Assembly (NCBI GenBank): GCA_945869965.1
Contig: CAMBRC010000020.1
Coordinates: 1 to 52,582, forward strand
DNA from: Asaia bogorensis
GTDB taxonomy: Bacteria > Pseudomonadota > Alphaproteobacteria > Acetobacterales > Acetobacteraceae
Length of the DNA stretch: 52,582 nucleotides
Direction of reading: 5' to 3'
The notes beneath the pieces are model-generated. The model did no database searches. It was not told the DNA's origin and was given only the letters and a program-made list of their open reading frames with translations. How positions within the stretch are numbered: position 1 is the stretch's first letter; every line of letters begins with the position of its first letter. Positions 7,305 to 15,249 of this stretch are shown piece after piece. The translations under genes were made by a program, and so were the position numbers.

Positions 7305-9146
7305 ATGATCGTGCGACTGACCGCCGCGATGCTGACGATCTTGGCCGGCTTGCTGCCCGCCGCGACACAGGCGCAAACCGCCGCACCCACCCGCAGCCAC
7401 GCCGTGTCGCTGCTCGGCCCGGCCCAGCTGCCGCTCGGCTTCGCGCATTTTCTGTATGCCAACCCGTCGGCCCCCAAGGGCGGCGAGGTGGCGGTCGGCG
7501 CTGTCGGCACCTTCGACAGCTTCAGCCCGCATATCGTGCGCGGCAGCGCCGCTGGTGCCACGCTGCAAATCTACGACACCCTGCTGCGCGCCAATGCCGA
7601 CGAGGCCCAGGTCGCCTATGGCCACGTCGCCCACACCATCGAAACCGCGGCCGATGGCCGGTCGGTCAGCTTCGAACTGCGGCCCGAGGCGCGCTTCCAT
7701 GACGGCACCCCGATGACCGCCGAGGATGTGCTCTGGACCTTCAACACGCTGGTCGCCCAGGGCAGGCCGCACTACCGGCAATACTGGGCCGATGTGGCTG
7801 AGGTGCGCGTTGAAACGCCGCACCGCATCACCTTCCTCTTCAAGCAGGCGGGCAACCGCGAATTGCCGGCCATCCTCGGCCAGCTCGACGTCCTGCCCAA
7901 GCACTGGTGGGCCAGCCGCGACTTCTCAAAGCCGCTGACCGAGCCGCCGCTGGGCTCTGGTCCCTGGCGCATCGAGCGTTTCGAGTTTGGCCGTACCCTG
8001 GTGCTGGCCCGGGTGCCGGATTACTGGGCGCGTGACCTCGGCACGGCGCGCGGCCTTGCCAATTTCGACCGCCGCCGGGTGGAGTATTTCCGCGATCCCA
8101 CCGTGGCGATGGAAGCCTTCAAGGCCGGCCAGGTCGATTTCCGCCAGGAGAACATCGCCAAAGACTGGGCCACTGGCTACGACTTCCCCGCCGTGCGCCG
8201 CGGCCTGGTGAAGAAAGAGGAGTTCCGCCACCGCCTGCCAACCGGCATGCAGGGCTTCGTCATGAACACCCGCCGCGATGTCTTCAAGGACGTCCGCGTG
8301 CGCCAGGCCGTCGCCCTGGTGTTCGATTACGAATGGGCCAACGCCAACCTGTTCTACGGCGCCTATACCCGCAGCCGCAGCTATTTCAGCAACTCCAACC
8401 TCGCCGCCACCGGCATCCCCCAAGGCACCGAGCTCACCCTGCTGGAGCAATACCGGGGAAAGCTCCCGGCCGGGCTGTTCAACGAAGAATTTCGCCTGCC
8501 GGTCACCGATGGCTCCGGCAACAACCGCGAAGTCCTGCGCCAGTCGCTCGATCTGCTGCGTGCTGCCGGCTGGACGGTGAAGGAGCGCAAGCTGGTCAAC
8601 GCCGCCGGCCAGCAGATGCGCTTCGAGATCCTGCTCTCCAACCCGTCTTTCGAGCGCGTCGCCCTGCCCTATGTCCAGTGGCTTGGCCGCCTCGGCATCG
8701 AGGCCCGCGTCCGCACCGTGGATTCCGCGCAGTTCCAGCGCCTGTCCGACATCTACGACTACGACATGACAGTGCATGTGTTCGGCCAGTCGGAAAGCCC
8801 GGGCAACGAACAACGCGGCTTCTGGACCTGTGACGCCGCCAAGCACGAAGGTGGCGACAATGCCGCCGGCGTCTGCGACCCCGTGGTCGACGCCCTGGTC
8901 GAAGCCGTGATCAACGCGCCCGATCGCGAGGTGCTGGAAACCACCACCCGCGCGCTCGACCGCGTGCTGCTCCGGGGCTGGTACGTGGTGCCGCACTGGC
9001 ACCTGGCCAGCATCCGCGCCGCCTACTGGGACCGCTTCGCCCGCGTCGATGTGCCGATCCGCAGCGGCATGGTGTTCGACGCCTGGTGGATCGACCAACC
9101 CCGCGCCGATACCACCGACGCCGCGCGCCGGGCGGGGGCCAACTGA
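7305..9146 (+). CDS. yejA: Periplasmic oligopeptide-binding protein of a YejABEF-type ABC importer
   Basis: A 613-residue family-5 extracellular solute-binding protein. A Sec signal peptide covers about residues 1-24 (MIVRLTAAMLTILAGLLPAA, then TQA before the cut). Typical family blocks are present: the FDSFSPHIVRG ligand-pocket block near 68, the DVLWTFNTLV block near 140, and the YejA-specific segment NLFYGAYTRSRSYFSNSNLA near 348. It binds peptides in the periplasm and delivers them to the YejB/YejE permeases encoded next. A 170-base palindromic repeat separates it from yejB, which may reduce downstream expression so that the binding protein is in excess. Confidence 0.9.
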   Translation: MIVRLTAAMLTILAGLLPAATQAQTAAPTRSHAVSLLGPAQLPLGFAHFLYANPSAPKGGEVAVGAVGTFDSFSPHIVRGSAAGATLQIYDTLLRANADEAQVAYGHVAHTIETAADGRSVSFELRPEARFHDGTPMTAEDVLWTFNTLVAQGRPHYRQYWADVAEVRVETPHRITFLFKQAGNRELPAILGQLDVLPKHWWASRDFSKPLTEPPLGSGPWRIERFEFGRTLVLARVPDYWARDLGTARGLANFDRRRVEYFRDPTVAMEAFKAGQVDFRQENIAKDWATGYDFPAVRRGLVKKEEFRHRLPTGMQGFVMNTRRDVFKDVRVRQAVALVFDYEWANANLFYGAYTRSRSYFSNSNLAATGIPQGTELTLLEQYRGKLPAGLFNEEFRLPVTDGSGNNREVLRQSLDLLRAAGWTVKERKLVNAAGQQMRFEILLSNPSFERVALPYVQWLGRLGIEARVRTVDSAQFQRLSDIYDYDMTVHVFGQSESPGNEQRGFWTCDAAKHEGGDNAAGVCDPVVDALVEAVINAPDREVLETTTRALDRVLLRGWYVVPHWHLASIRAAYWDRFARVDVPIRSGMVFDAWWIDQPRADTTDAARRAGAN

Positions 9147-9157
9147 GGTGACGGGAA

Positions 9158-9333
9158 GGGAAGAAAGGCCAGGGGCTTTGCCCCTGGACCCTCAACTTTT
9201 AAGCTCCTTCGGCAAGGGGGGCCATCAAGGCCTCGATGGCCCCCCTTGCCGAAGGAGCTTAACGAATGGGGTCTGGGGCCGCCGGCCCCAGCGGGTCCAG
9301 GGCAGAGCCCTGGCCTTGCTTCCTTCCCGCCAC
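9158..9333 (+). repeat. G+C-rich palindromic repeat inside the yej operon (complete copy)
   Basis: A complete example of a repeat that recurs in this window. In order: a short hairpin with GGGGC/GCCCC arms, a 60-base near-perfect palindrome (arms of 26 bases at 9201-9226 and 9235-9260, beginning AAGCTCCTTCGGC), then CTTAACGAATGGGGTCTGGG, a CTGGGGCCG/CGGCCCCAG hairpin, and a CCAGGGC/GCCCTGG hairpin. Six-base ends CTT-AAC are shared between copies. It lies between yejA and yejB, co-directional genes of one transporter. Confidence 0.85.
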
Positions 9334-9338
9334 GCCAG

Positions 9339-10421
9339 ATGACCGCCTACATCCTGCGCCGGCTGTTGCTGGTGATCCCCACGTTGTTCGGCATCATCTC
9401 GATCAATTTCGTGGTGGTTCAGTTCGCGCCGGGCGGCCCGGTCGAACAGATGATTTCCGACATCAAGGGCCGTGGCGGCGACGCCACGATGCGCATTACC
9501 GGCAGCGGTGCGGATGCGATGGCTGCCGCGCCCAATGACGGGACCTATCGCGGCGCGCGCGGGCTGGACCCGGCGGTGGTGGCGGACATCAACCGCATGT
9601 TTGGCTTCGACAAGCCGGCGCATGAGCGCTTCGTGAAGATGATCGGCGACTATCTGCGCTTCGATTTCGGCCGTAGCTTTTTCCGTGACCAGACGGTGCT
9701 CGCCCTGGTGGGCCAGAAGCTGCCAGTTTCGATCTCGATCGGGCTCTGGTCGACCTTGCTGATCTACCTGATTTCGATCCCGCTCGGCATCGCCAAGGCG
9801 GTGCGCCACGGCAGCCGCTTCGACGTCGCCACGTCGGCCGCCGTGCTGGTGGGCTATGCGGTGCCGGGCTTTCTGTTCGCCATCCTGCTGGTGGTGCTGT
9901 TCGCCGGCGGCAGTTTTCTGACGTGGTTTCCGCTGCGCGGTTTGGCGAGCGCCGGCTCGGAAGCCTGGTCATGGCCCGCCCGCGCGCTCGACTACCTATG
10001 GCACATGGTGCTGCCCACCACCGCGCTGGTAATCGGCGGATTTGCCGGGCTGACCATGCTGACCAAGAACTCGTTCCTGGAGGAAATCCGCAAGCAATAC
10101 GTCGTCACCGCACGGGCCAAGGGCGCGAGCGAGCGGCGGGTGCTGTACCGCCATGTTTTTCGCAATGCCATGCTGCTGATCGTGGCCGGCTTCCCCGCCG
10201 CGTTCATCGGCATCCTGTTTTCGTCGGCGCTGCTGGTGGAGATCGTCTTTTCGCTCGACGGGCTCGGCCTGCTCGGCTTCGAATCCGCCATTCGCCGGGA
10301 TTACCCGGTGATGTTCGGCACGCTCTACATCTTCACCCTGCTCGGCCTGGTCATGCACATCATCGGCGACGTGATGTACACCGTGGTCGATCCGCGCATC
10401 GATTTCGAGGCCCGCGGTTGA
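9339..10421 (+). CDS. yejB: Oligopeptide ABC transporter permease YejB
   Basis: A 360-residue inner-membrane permease of the DppB/OppB type. The start ATG 9339 gives the expected [21 protein letters not shown]-terminus with the first membrane helix; the upstream in-frame extension is repeat sequence. A periplasmic loop containing [10 protein letters not shown] and an approximately 100-residue insert are typical of YejB. The ATPase-contact (EAA) loop is [20 protein letters not shown] near 255-275. The remaining helices run to the end. The stop overlaps the yejE start. Little ribosome-site sequence is seen upstream, because the repeat runs almost to the start codon. Confidence 0.9.
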   Translation: MTAYILRRLLLVIPTLFGIISINFVVVQFAPGGPVEQMISDIKGRGGDATMRITGSGADAMAAAPNDGTYRGARGLDPAVVADINRMFGFDKPAHERFVKMIGDYLRFDFGRSFFRDQTVLALVGQKLPVSISIGLWSTLLIYLISIPLGIAKAVRHGSRFDVATSAAVLVGYAVPGFLFAILLVVLFAGGSFLTWFPLRGLASAGSEAWSWPARALDYLWHMVLPTTALVIGGFAGLTMLTKNSFLEEIRKQYVVTARAKGASERRVLYRHVFRNAMLLIVAGFPAAFIGILFSSALLVEIVFSLDGLGLLGFESAIRRDYPVMFGTLYIFTLLGLVMHIIGDVMYTVVDPRIDFEARG

Positions 10422-11446
10422 CGCTTTCTCCGGTCACCCGCCGCCGTCTCGCCGCCTTTCGCGCCAACCGCCGCGGCAGTTGGTCGCTGGTGCTGTTCCT
10501 GTCCCTGTTCACCCTCAGCCTGTTCGCCGAGTTCATCGCCAATGACCGCCCGCTGCTGATCCGCTTCGACGGCAAATGGTTCTCCCCGGTCCTGGTCGAC
10601 TATGCCGAGGAAGAGTTCTCCCCCGACCTCCTGCCCACCAGCGCCGACTACTCCGACCCCTTGCTGGTCGGCCTGATCGCCGACAAGGGCTGGATGCTCT
10701 GGCCGCCGATCCCTTACAGCCACCGCAGCGTGGTCAAGAACCTGCCGGTCCCCGCCCCCGCCCCGCCCTCGGTCAATAACCTCCTAGGCACCGACGACCA
10801 GGCGCGCGACGTGCTCGCCCGCGTCATCTACGGCTTCCGCCTCTCCGTCCTGTTCGGCTTCACCCTGACCGCCGTCTCCTCCGCCGTGGGCATCGCCGCC
10901 GGCGCCATCCAGGGCTATCGCGGCGGCCTGACCGACCTGCTGTTCCAGCGCTTCATCGAAATCTGGTCCGGCATGCCCCAACTCTATTTGCTGATCATCC
11001 TGGCCAGCATCATCACCCCCAGCTTCACCATCCTGCTGGTCTTCCTGCTGCTATTCAGCTGGATGAGCCTGACCGGCGTGGTCCGCGCCGAGTTCCTGCG
11101 CGGCCGAAACCTCGACTACGTCCGCGCCGCAAAAGCCCTCGGCGTCTCCGACCTGATGGTCATGGTGCGCCACATCCTGCCCAACGCCATGGTCGCCACC
11201 CTGACCTTTCTGCCCTTCACCCTCTCCGGCTCCGTCACCATCCTGGCCAGCCTCGACTTCCTCGGCTTCGGCCTGCCGCCAGGCTCCCCCTCGCTCGGCG
11301 AACTGGTCAGCCAGGGCAAAAACAACCTCCAAGCCCCCTGGCTCGGAATCACCGCCTTCCTCGTCCTCGGCAGCCTGCTGACCATGCTGATCTTCATTGG
11401 TGAGGCTGTGCGAGACGCGTTCGACCCGCGTCGGACGGTGGGGTAG
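10418..11446 (+). CDS. yejE: Oligopeptide ABC transporter permease YejE
   Basis: A 342-residue DppC/OppC-type permease. The TTG at 10418 overlaps the yejB stop (TTGA) and places the first membrane helix ([19 protein letters not shown]) at the usual distance. YejE-specific features are the periplasmic [15 protein letters not shown] segment and [20 protein letters not shown]. The EAA loop is [20 protein letters not shown]. Five or six helices are evident. In most genomes the ATPase gene yejF follows; here the next items are a repeat and a gene on the opposite strand, so the ATPase is missing from this locus and must come from elsewhere if the transporter works. Confidence 0.9.
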   Translation: MTLSPVTRRRLAAFRANRRGSWSLVLFLSLFTLSLFAEFIANDRPLLIRFDGKWFSPVLVDYAEEEFSPDLLPTSADYSDPLLVGLIADKGWMLWPPIPYSHRSVVKNLPVPAPAPPSVNNLLGTDDQARDVLARVIYGFRLSVLFGFTLTAVSSAVGIAAGAIQGYRGGLTDLLFQRFIEIWSGMPQLYLLIILASIITPSFTILLVFLLLFSWMSLTGVVRAEFLRGRNLDYVRAAKALGVSDLMVMVRHILPNAMVATLTFLPFTLSGSVTILASLDFLGFGLPPGSPSLGELVSQGKNNLQAPWLGITAFLVLGSLLTMLIFIGEAVRDAFDPRRTVG

Positions 11447-11448
11447 GC

Positions 11449-11600
11449 AAGCAAGGCTGGGGCTTTGCCCCAGACCCGACCAGGGACCCGAGGTCCCTGG
11501 CCCTCAACCATAAGCGCCTGCCCCCCTAGGCCGAAGGCGCTTAACGAATGGGGTCTGGGGCCGCTGGCCCCAGCGGGTCCAGGGCAGAGCCCTGGCCTTC
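11449..11600 (+). repeat. G+C-rich palindromic repeat (second copy, divergent centre)
   Basis: Same family as 9158-9333. It has CTGGGGCTTTGCCCCAG, a CCAGGGACC/GGTCCCTGG hairpin, a degenerate AAGCGCC...GGCGCTT centre, the CTTAACGAATGGGGTCTGGG block at about 11539-11558, the GGGGCCGC/GGCCCC hairpin and the CCAGGGC/GCCCTGG hairpin. It lies between the convergent yejE and DapA-like genes and probably acts as a two-way terminator. Confidence 0.8.
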
Positions 11601-11601
11601 C

Positions 11602-12495
11602 TTACCCTCCCATCGGCCCGAGCGCCCGGGCGAACCGCACCACGGCGGCCTCGCCGAAGGCGTTCGGCAACAGGCCGGGGTCGCGGTCGTGCACGGTCAG
11701 TCCCAGGCGCGCCGCTGTCAGCCGCTTGCCGTAGCACAGCAGGTGATCCACCGACTGCATCACGAACACGATCGCCGGCAGGATGTCGCGGTACAGCCGC
11801 TCGGCCTCCACCTCATCCCCCCGCCGCATGGCCTCGTAGATTGCGATCTGCACTTCGAAGCAGTCCGGCGCCGGGATCAGCCCGGCGCAACCGGCGCGCA
11901 AATTGTCGGGCAGTTCCAGCCCGCCGCGGCCGTTGAACACCGCGAGCTTGCCCTCGGTTTCTTCCACCACCCGCGCGATCAGCGTCGCCGGCCCCTCGCC
12001 CTTCAGCACGCTGAAATTGCCATGCCGCCGCGCCAGCTCGGCGATCGCCGACGGCCCCAGCCCGATGCCGATCAGGTCGGGCGCGTTCTGGATACCGGCG
12101 GGGATTGGCGCGCGCTCGATAACCTTCCCGAAGAAAGCCATCAACTCCGCCTCCGAAATGCCCGGCTGGCGCGGCGGCTGCAGCACCACCCAGGCCGCGC
12201 CATTCGCCGCCGCCATCGCCACTGCATCAGACTGCTCCTCCGGCGTGGCACCAAAGATCGTCACCGCCAGCGGAATCCGCCCGCCCAGGTCCTCGGCCGC
12301 CCACTCCACCACCTGGCGCCGCTCGGCCGGCGACAGCTTGCCCACTTCGGTGGCCAGCCCCAGCACCGCCATCCCCGGCGCGCCGGCGGCCAACACCGCC
12401 TGGGTCTGCCGCCGCATCGCTGCTCGGTCGAGTGCGCCATCGCGGCTGAAAAACGCGTACAAGATCGGCCAGATGCCGTGCGGTGACTGGGTCAT
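11602..12495 (-). CDS. DapA-family (class I aldolase) protein, atypical active site
   Basis: A 297-residue (beta/alpha)8 protein of the dihydrodipicolinate synthase/N-acetylneuraminate lyase family. The Schiff-base lysine is present in FSVLKGEGPA (about residue 164). The family's catalytic tyrosine, usually in a Y-N-x-P motif, is replaced: the segment reads GIQNAPDLIG. The usual G-T/S-T-GE motif is GLATEVGKLS. It is therefore probably not DapA but a lyase/hydratase of unknown substrate that cleaves or forms pyruvate-type C-C bonds. It stands alone, divergent from pgsA. A TTGACG box about 40 bases upstream of the start could be its -35 element. Confidence 0.75.
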   Translation of the reverse strand: MTQSPHGIWPILYAFFSRDGALDRAAMRRQTQAVLAAGAPGMAVLGLATEVGKLSPAERRQVVEWAAEDLGGRIPLAVTIFGATPEEQSDAVAMAAANGAAWVVLQPPRQPGISEAELMAFFGKVIERAPIPAGIQNAPDLIGIGLGPSAIAELARRHGNFSVLKGEGPATLIARVVEETEGKLAVFNGRGGLELPDNLRAGCAGLIPAPDCFEVQIAIYEAMRRGDEVEAERLYRDILPAIVFVMQSVDHLLCYGKRLTAARLGLTVHDRDPGLLPNAFGEAAVVRFARALGPMGG

Positions 12496-12550
12496 GAGCC
12501 CGGCTAGAGCAACGTCCGCAAATCGTCAATTTCCGACGCAACGTGATGGG

Positions 12551-12579
12551 CTGACCTGGGCGGGAAATGCGCCTAGACT
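12551..12579 (+). promoter_or_regulatory. Candidate pgsA promoter
   Basis: CTGACC, 17 bases, TAGACT, ending ten bases before the pgsA ATG. If real, the transcript would be nearly leaderless, which fits the absence of a ribosome-binding site in front of pgsA. Four of six matches in each box; weak evidence. Confidence 0.3.
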
Positions 12580-12588
12580 CCGCCCCGC

Positions 12589-13188
12589 ATGATGAGAGAC
12601 CTGCCCAACCTGCTGACCGTGTCGCGCATCGCCGCCATCCCGCTGATGGTGGTGCTGGCGTCCTTCCGCTCGCCCGGCATGGATTTCGCCGCCTGCGTGG
12701 TGTTCGGCATCGCCGGCATCACCGACTATTTCGACGGCAAGCTGGCGCGCGACTACGGCCAGACCTCCGATCTCGGCCGCATGCTCGACCCGATCGCCGA
12801 CAAGCTGCTGGTCGGCGCCGCGCTGATGATGCTGGTCGGCACCGACCGCCTGAGTGCCGCCAGCCTGTATCCCGCCATCGTCATCATGCTGCGCGAGATC
12901 CTGGTCAGCGGCCTGCGCGAATACCTCGCCGGCATCCGCATCGGCCTGCCGGTGACCACCTTGGCCAAATGGAAAACCGGCGTGCAGATGGGCGCGCTCG
13001 GCGCCCTGCTGGCCGGCAACGATTCGGCGATGCTGCTGGGCATCCCCTGGCTGCCGGTGCAGATCATCGGCGAGGCGATGCTGTTCGCCGCCGCCGCCCT
13101 GACCCTGGTTACCGGCTGGGACTACCTGACCACCGGCCTGCACCACGCCTCGCAGGCGCAGCGCGCCTCCGCCCCCGTGCGCGAATAG
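12589..13188 (+). CDS. pgsA: CDP-diacylglycerol-glycerol-3-phosphate 3-phosphatidyltransferase
   Basis: A 199-residue inner-membrane enzyme making phosphatidylglycerol phosphate. It begins MMRDLPNLLTVSRIAAIPLM, typical of PgsA. The CDP-alcohol phosphotransferase signature D46-x2-D49-G-x2-A-R-x8-G-x3-D67-x3-D71 is complete and lies at the end of the second helix. About six membrane segments are visible. The ATG pair at 12589/12592 makes the exact start uncertain by one codon. It leads a plus-strand run with mobB, a lipoprotein gene, moaD and moaE; proximity of pgsA to moaD-moaE is familiar in alphaproteobacteria. Confidence 0.93.
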   Translation: MMRDLPNLLTVSRIAAIPLMVVLASFRSPGMDFAACVVFGIAGITDYFDGKLARDYGQTSDLGRMLDPIADKLLVGAALMMLVGTDRLSAASLYPAIVIMLREILVSGLREYLAGIRIGLPVTTLAKWKTGVQMGALGALLAGNDSAMLLGIPWLPVQIIGEAMLFAAAALTLVTGWDYLTTGLHHASQAQRASAPVRE

Positions 13189-13192
13189 CCGG

Positions 13193-13696
13193 GTGCAGCT
13201 TCTCGGCATCACCGGCTGGTCCGGTAGCGGCAAGACCACGCTGCTCACCGCGTTGATCCCGCTGCTGGCCGCGCGCGGTCGCGGCGTGTCGACGGTCAAG
13301 CACGCCCATCACGATTTCGACCTCGACCAGCCCGGCAAGGATTCCTGGCGCCACCGCGCCGCCGGCGCGCACGAGGTGATGATCGCCACCTCCCGCCGCT
13401 GGGCGCTGCTGCACGAAAACCCCGGCGAGGAACCCGACCTGGCCGAACTCCTGGCCCGCCTCGCCCCGGTCGACCTGGTGCTGATCGAGGGCTTCAAGGC
13501 ATCGCCGCACCCCAAGATCGAGGTCCACCGCCCGTCCCTCGGCAAGCCGCCGATCTGGCCCGGCCGGCCCGACATCGTCGCCGTGGCAGCCGATGTTGCG
13601 TTGCAGCACTGCGAAGTGCCACAACTCGCCCTGTCCAATCCCGGCGCCGTCGCCGACTGGATCACGGCCTACTTCTGGACCGACACTCAGGCTTGA
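13193..13696 (+). CDS. mobB: Molybdopterin-guanine dinucleotide biosynthesis adapter MobB
   Basis: A 167-residue P-loop GTP-binding protein. Walker A is G8-W-S-G-S-G-K14-T-T. Family blocks follow: the VSTVKHAHHDFDLDQPGKDS switch region, HRAAGAHEVMIAT, and VDLVLIEGFK. MobB assists MobA in attaching GMP to molybdopterin. GTG 13193 is four bases after the pgsA stop and gives the correct N-terminus (QLLGITGWSGSGKTT). MobA is not in this window. Together with moaD and moaE downstream it points to molybdenum-cofactor supply. Confidence 0.9.
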   Translation: MQLLGITGWSGSGKTTLLTALIPLLAARGRGVSTVKHAHHDFDLDQPGKDSWRHRAAGAHEVMIATSRRWALLHENPGEEPDLAELLARLAPVDLVLIEGFKASPHPKIEVHRPSLGKPPIWPGRPDIVAVAADVALQHCEVPQLALSNPGAVADWITAYFWTDTQA

Positions 13697-13778
13697 GCCC
13701 AGGCTGGTGCACGGGCACATTGCACCCCAAATCCGGCGGCAAGACTGTCCCGCCGGATTGGACCACAAGGAAGACCTC

Positions 13779-14372
13779 ATGCGGCGCATCGCCCCCCTGC
13801 TGTTGTCCACCGTCCTGCTGGCCGGCTGCTCGACCCTCGTCGGCAACCCCACCGCCGGGATGGGCGGGTTTCTCGGCGACGTCCTGCGCCTGAGCGGCAA
13901 CCCCAACCGGCCCGCCGCCGACAGCGCGAATGCCCGCCGCGTCATGGGCGCCGAGGTGCAGGCCGAACCGCTGGAATCCGAGTCCGGCAATGTCTGGCCC
14001 GGCCCGCTGCCGCCGGTGCGCACCATGTCCGACATGCAGCGCGAGATGGGCGGCACCCTGCCGCCGATCGACGCCCCCAGCCCGCGCGGCAGCTCCGCCC
14101 CGCCCGCACCCGTTGCGACCCCGGCCAGCCTCCCCGCCGCCAGCCTCCCCGCCCCCAGGCCGATCGCGCCGCAACCGGCGGTCCAATCCATGCCCAGCAG
14201 CCGCGTCCTGCAAACTCCCGCCGGCCTCGCCACCACCAGCATCGGCAGCAACGGGGTCGAGACTTTTACCCTGCCCGGCGGCCGCACCGGCATCGTCATG
14301 CCCAATGCCAACGGCACCCTCACCCTGATCGGCCCGGACGGCACCACCCAGACGATCCCCGCCCCCCGCTGA
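13779..14372 (+). CDS. Proline-rich lipoprotein of unknown function
   Basis: A 197-residue secreted lipoprotein. MRRIAPLLLSTVLLAGC17 is a clean type-II signal with lipobox LAGC. The mature part has an NRPAAD-ANARRVMGAEV segment, a Pro/Ala-rich disordered middle (about 95-135), and a C-terminal region with repeated Gly-Asn turns (FTLPGGRTGIVMPNANGTLT, then LIGPDGTTQTI) suggesting small beta-hairpins. ATG 13779 follows AAGGAAG by six bases. No known domain is recognised. Its place between mobB and moaD may be incidental; a PgsA-linked envelope role is possible but unproven. Confidence 0.8.
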   Translation: MRRIAPLLLSTVLLAGCSTLVGNPTAGMGGFLGDVLRLSGNPNRPAADSANARRVMGAEVQAEPLESESGNVWPGPLPPVRTMSDMQREMGGTLPPIDAPSPRGSSAPPAPVATPASLPAASLPAPRPIAPQPAVQSMPSSRVLQTPAGLATTSIGSNGVETFTLPGGRTGIVMPNANGTLTLIGPDGTTQTIPAPR

Positions 14373-14376
14373 CGCC

Positions 14377-14646
14377 ATGCCCGCTGACGCCGCCCTCCAT
14401 CTCCTGTACTTCGCATGGCTGCGCGAACGCGTCGGCCTCGGCGCCGAGGATGTGATCGCCCCGCCGGAGGTCGCCACCGTCGCCGACCTGATCGCCTGGT
14501 TGCGCCGCCGCGGCCCGGGCTACGAAGCCGCCTTCGGCACCGCCGCCCCGGTGCGTTGCGCCGTGAACCAGGAATTCGCCACCCCTGACGCCGCGATCGC
14601 CGCCGGTGACGAGATCGCTTTCTTCCCCCCGGTCACCGGGGGCTGA
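14377..14646 (+). CDS. moaD: Molybdopterin synthase sulfur carrier subunit MoaD
   Basis: An 89-residue ubiquitin-like sulfur carrier. It begins LHLLYFAWLRERVG, has the VATVADLIAWLRRRG helix and ends in the essential Gly88-Gly89 (FFPPVTGG), which is thiocarboxylated and donates sulfur to precursor Z. The stop is two bases before the moaE ATG, so translation is probably coupled and the two form the MoaD2-MoaE2 synthase. Confidence 0.93.
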   Translation: MPADAALHLLYFAWLRERVGLGAEDVIAPPEVATVADLIAWLRRRGPGYEAAFGTAAPVRCAVNQEFATPDAAIAAGDEIAFFPPVTGG

Positions 14647-14647
14647 A

Positions 14648-15121
14648 ATGGCCACCATCCGGGTCCAGCACGAGGCAATCGACGTCGCCGCCGATATCGC
14701 CGCGCTGACCACCGGCCGCTTCGACATTGGCGGCATCGCCAGCTTCATCGGCACCGTGCGCGACCTGGCCCGTGGCCGGCGCATCACCGCGATGACGCTC
14801 GAGCACTACCCCGGCATGACCGAGCGCGCCCTCGCCGCCATCGGCCTCGAGGCCGAACGCCGCTGGCGCCTGCTCGGCTGCACCCTCGTCCACCGCGTTG
14901 GCCCGATGGCGCCGGGTGAGACCATCGTCCTGGTCCTCGCCGCCTCCGCCCACCGCCAGGACGCGCTGGAAGCCAGCGCCTTCCTGATCGACTGGCTCAA
15001 GACCCGTGCGCCATTCTGGAAAAAGGAAAGCTTCGCCGACGGCACCGAGGAATGGGTCGACGCCCGCGAAGCCGACGACCTCGCCGCCGCCCGCTGGGGC
15101 GCACTGCCGACAAACGGATAA
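14648..15121 (+). CDS. moaE: Molybdopterin synthase catalytic subunit MoaE
   Basis: A 157-residue catalytic subunit of molybdopterin synthase. Family blocks are GGIASFIGTVRD, the substrate-site EHYPGMTERAL, HRVGPMAPGE, VLVLAASAHRQDAL and the catalytic-lysine region APFWKKESF. The start ATG 14648 overlaps nothing and follows moaD directly. The last codons (AAC GGA TAA) are shared, base for base, with the end of the GNAT gene at 26468, because both genes run into copies of the same A/T-rich repeat; the C-terminal Asn-Gly may be repeat-derived. Confidence 0.93.
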   Translation: MATIRVQHEAIDVAADIAALTTGRFDIGGIASFIGTVRDLARGRRITAMTLEHYPGMTERALAAIGLEAERRWRLLGCTLVHRVGPMAPGETIVLVLAASAHRQDALEASAFLIDWLKTRAPFWKKESFADGTEEWVDAREADDLAAARWGALPTNG

Positions 15122-15190
15122 GAAGTTTTTGCTTCTTTTTTCAAAAAGAAGCGCTTTCTTTTTTGAAAAAAAGAAACAAAAAACTTTTTT
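15114..15190 (+). repeat. A/T-rich double-hairpin repeat after moaE
   Basis: Two adjoining hairpins: GCTTCTTTTT/AAAAAGAAGC and a CTTTCTTTTTT/AAAAAAGAAA pair, flanked by T runs. Nearly identical over about 75 bases to the reverse complement of 26404-26476, differing by a few one-base indels. It starts in the last two codons of moaE and provides its stop and probably its terminator. Confidence 0.8.
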
Positions 15191-15249
15191 CACTTACGCT
15201 CGTATCTTCCCTTAGCCTTCTGTTTACTTTCGCCCGGCAGGCTAGGGCG

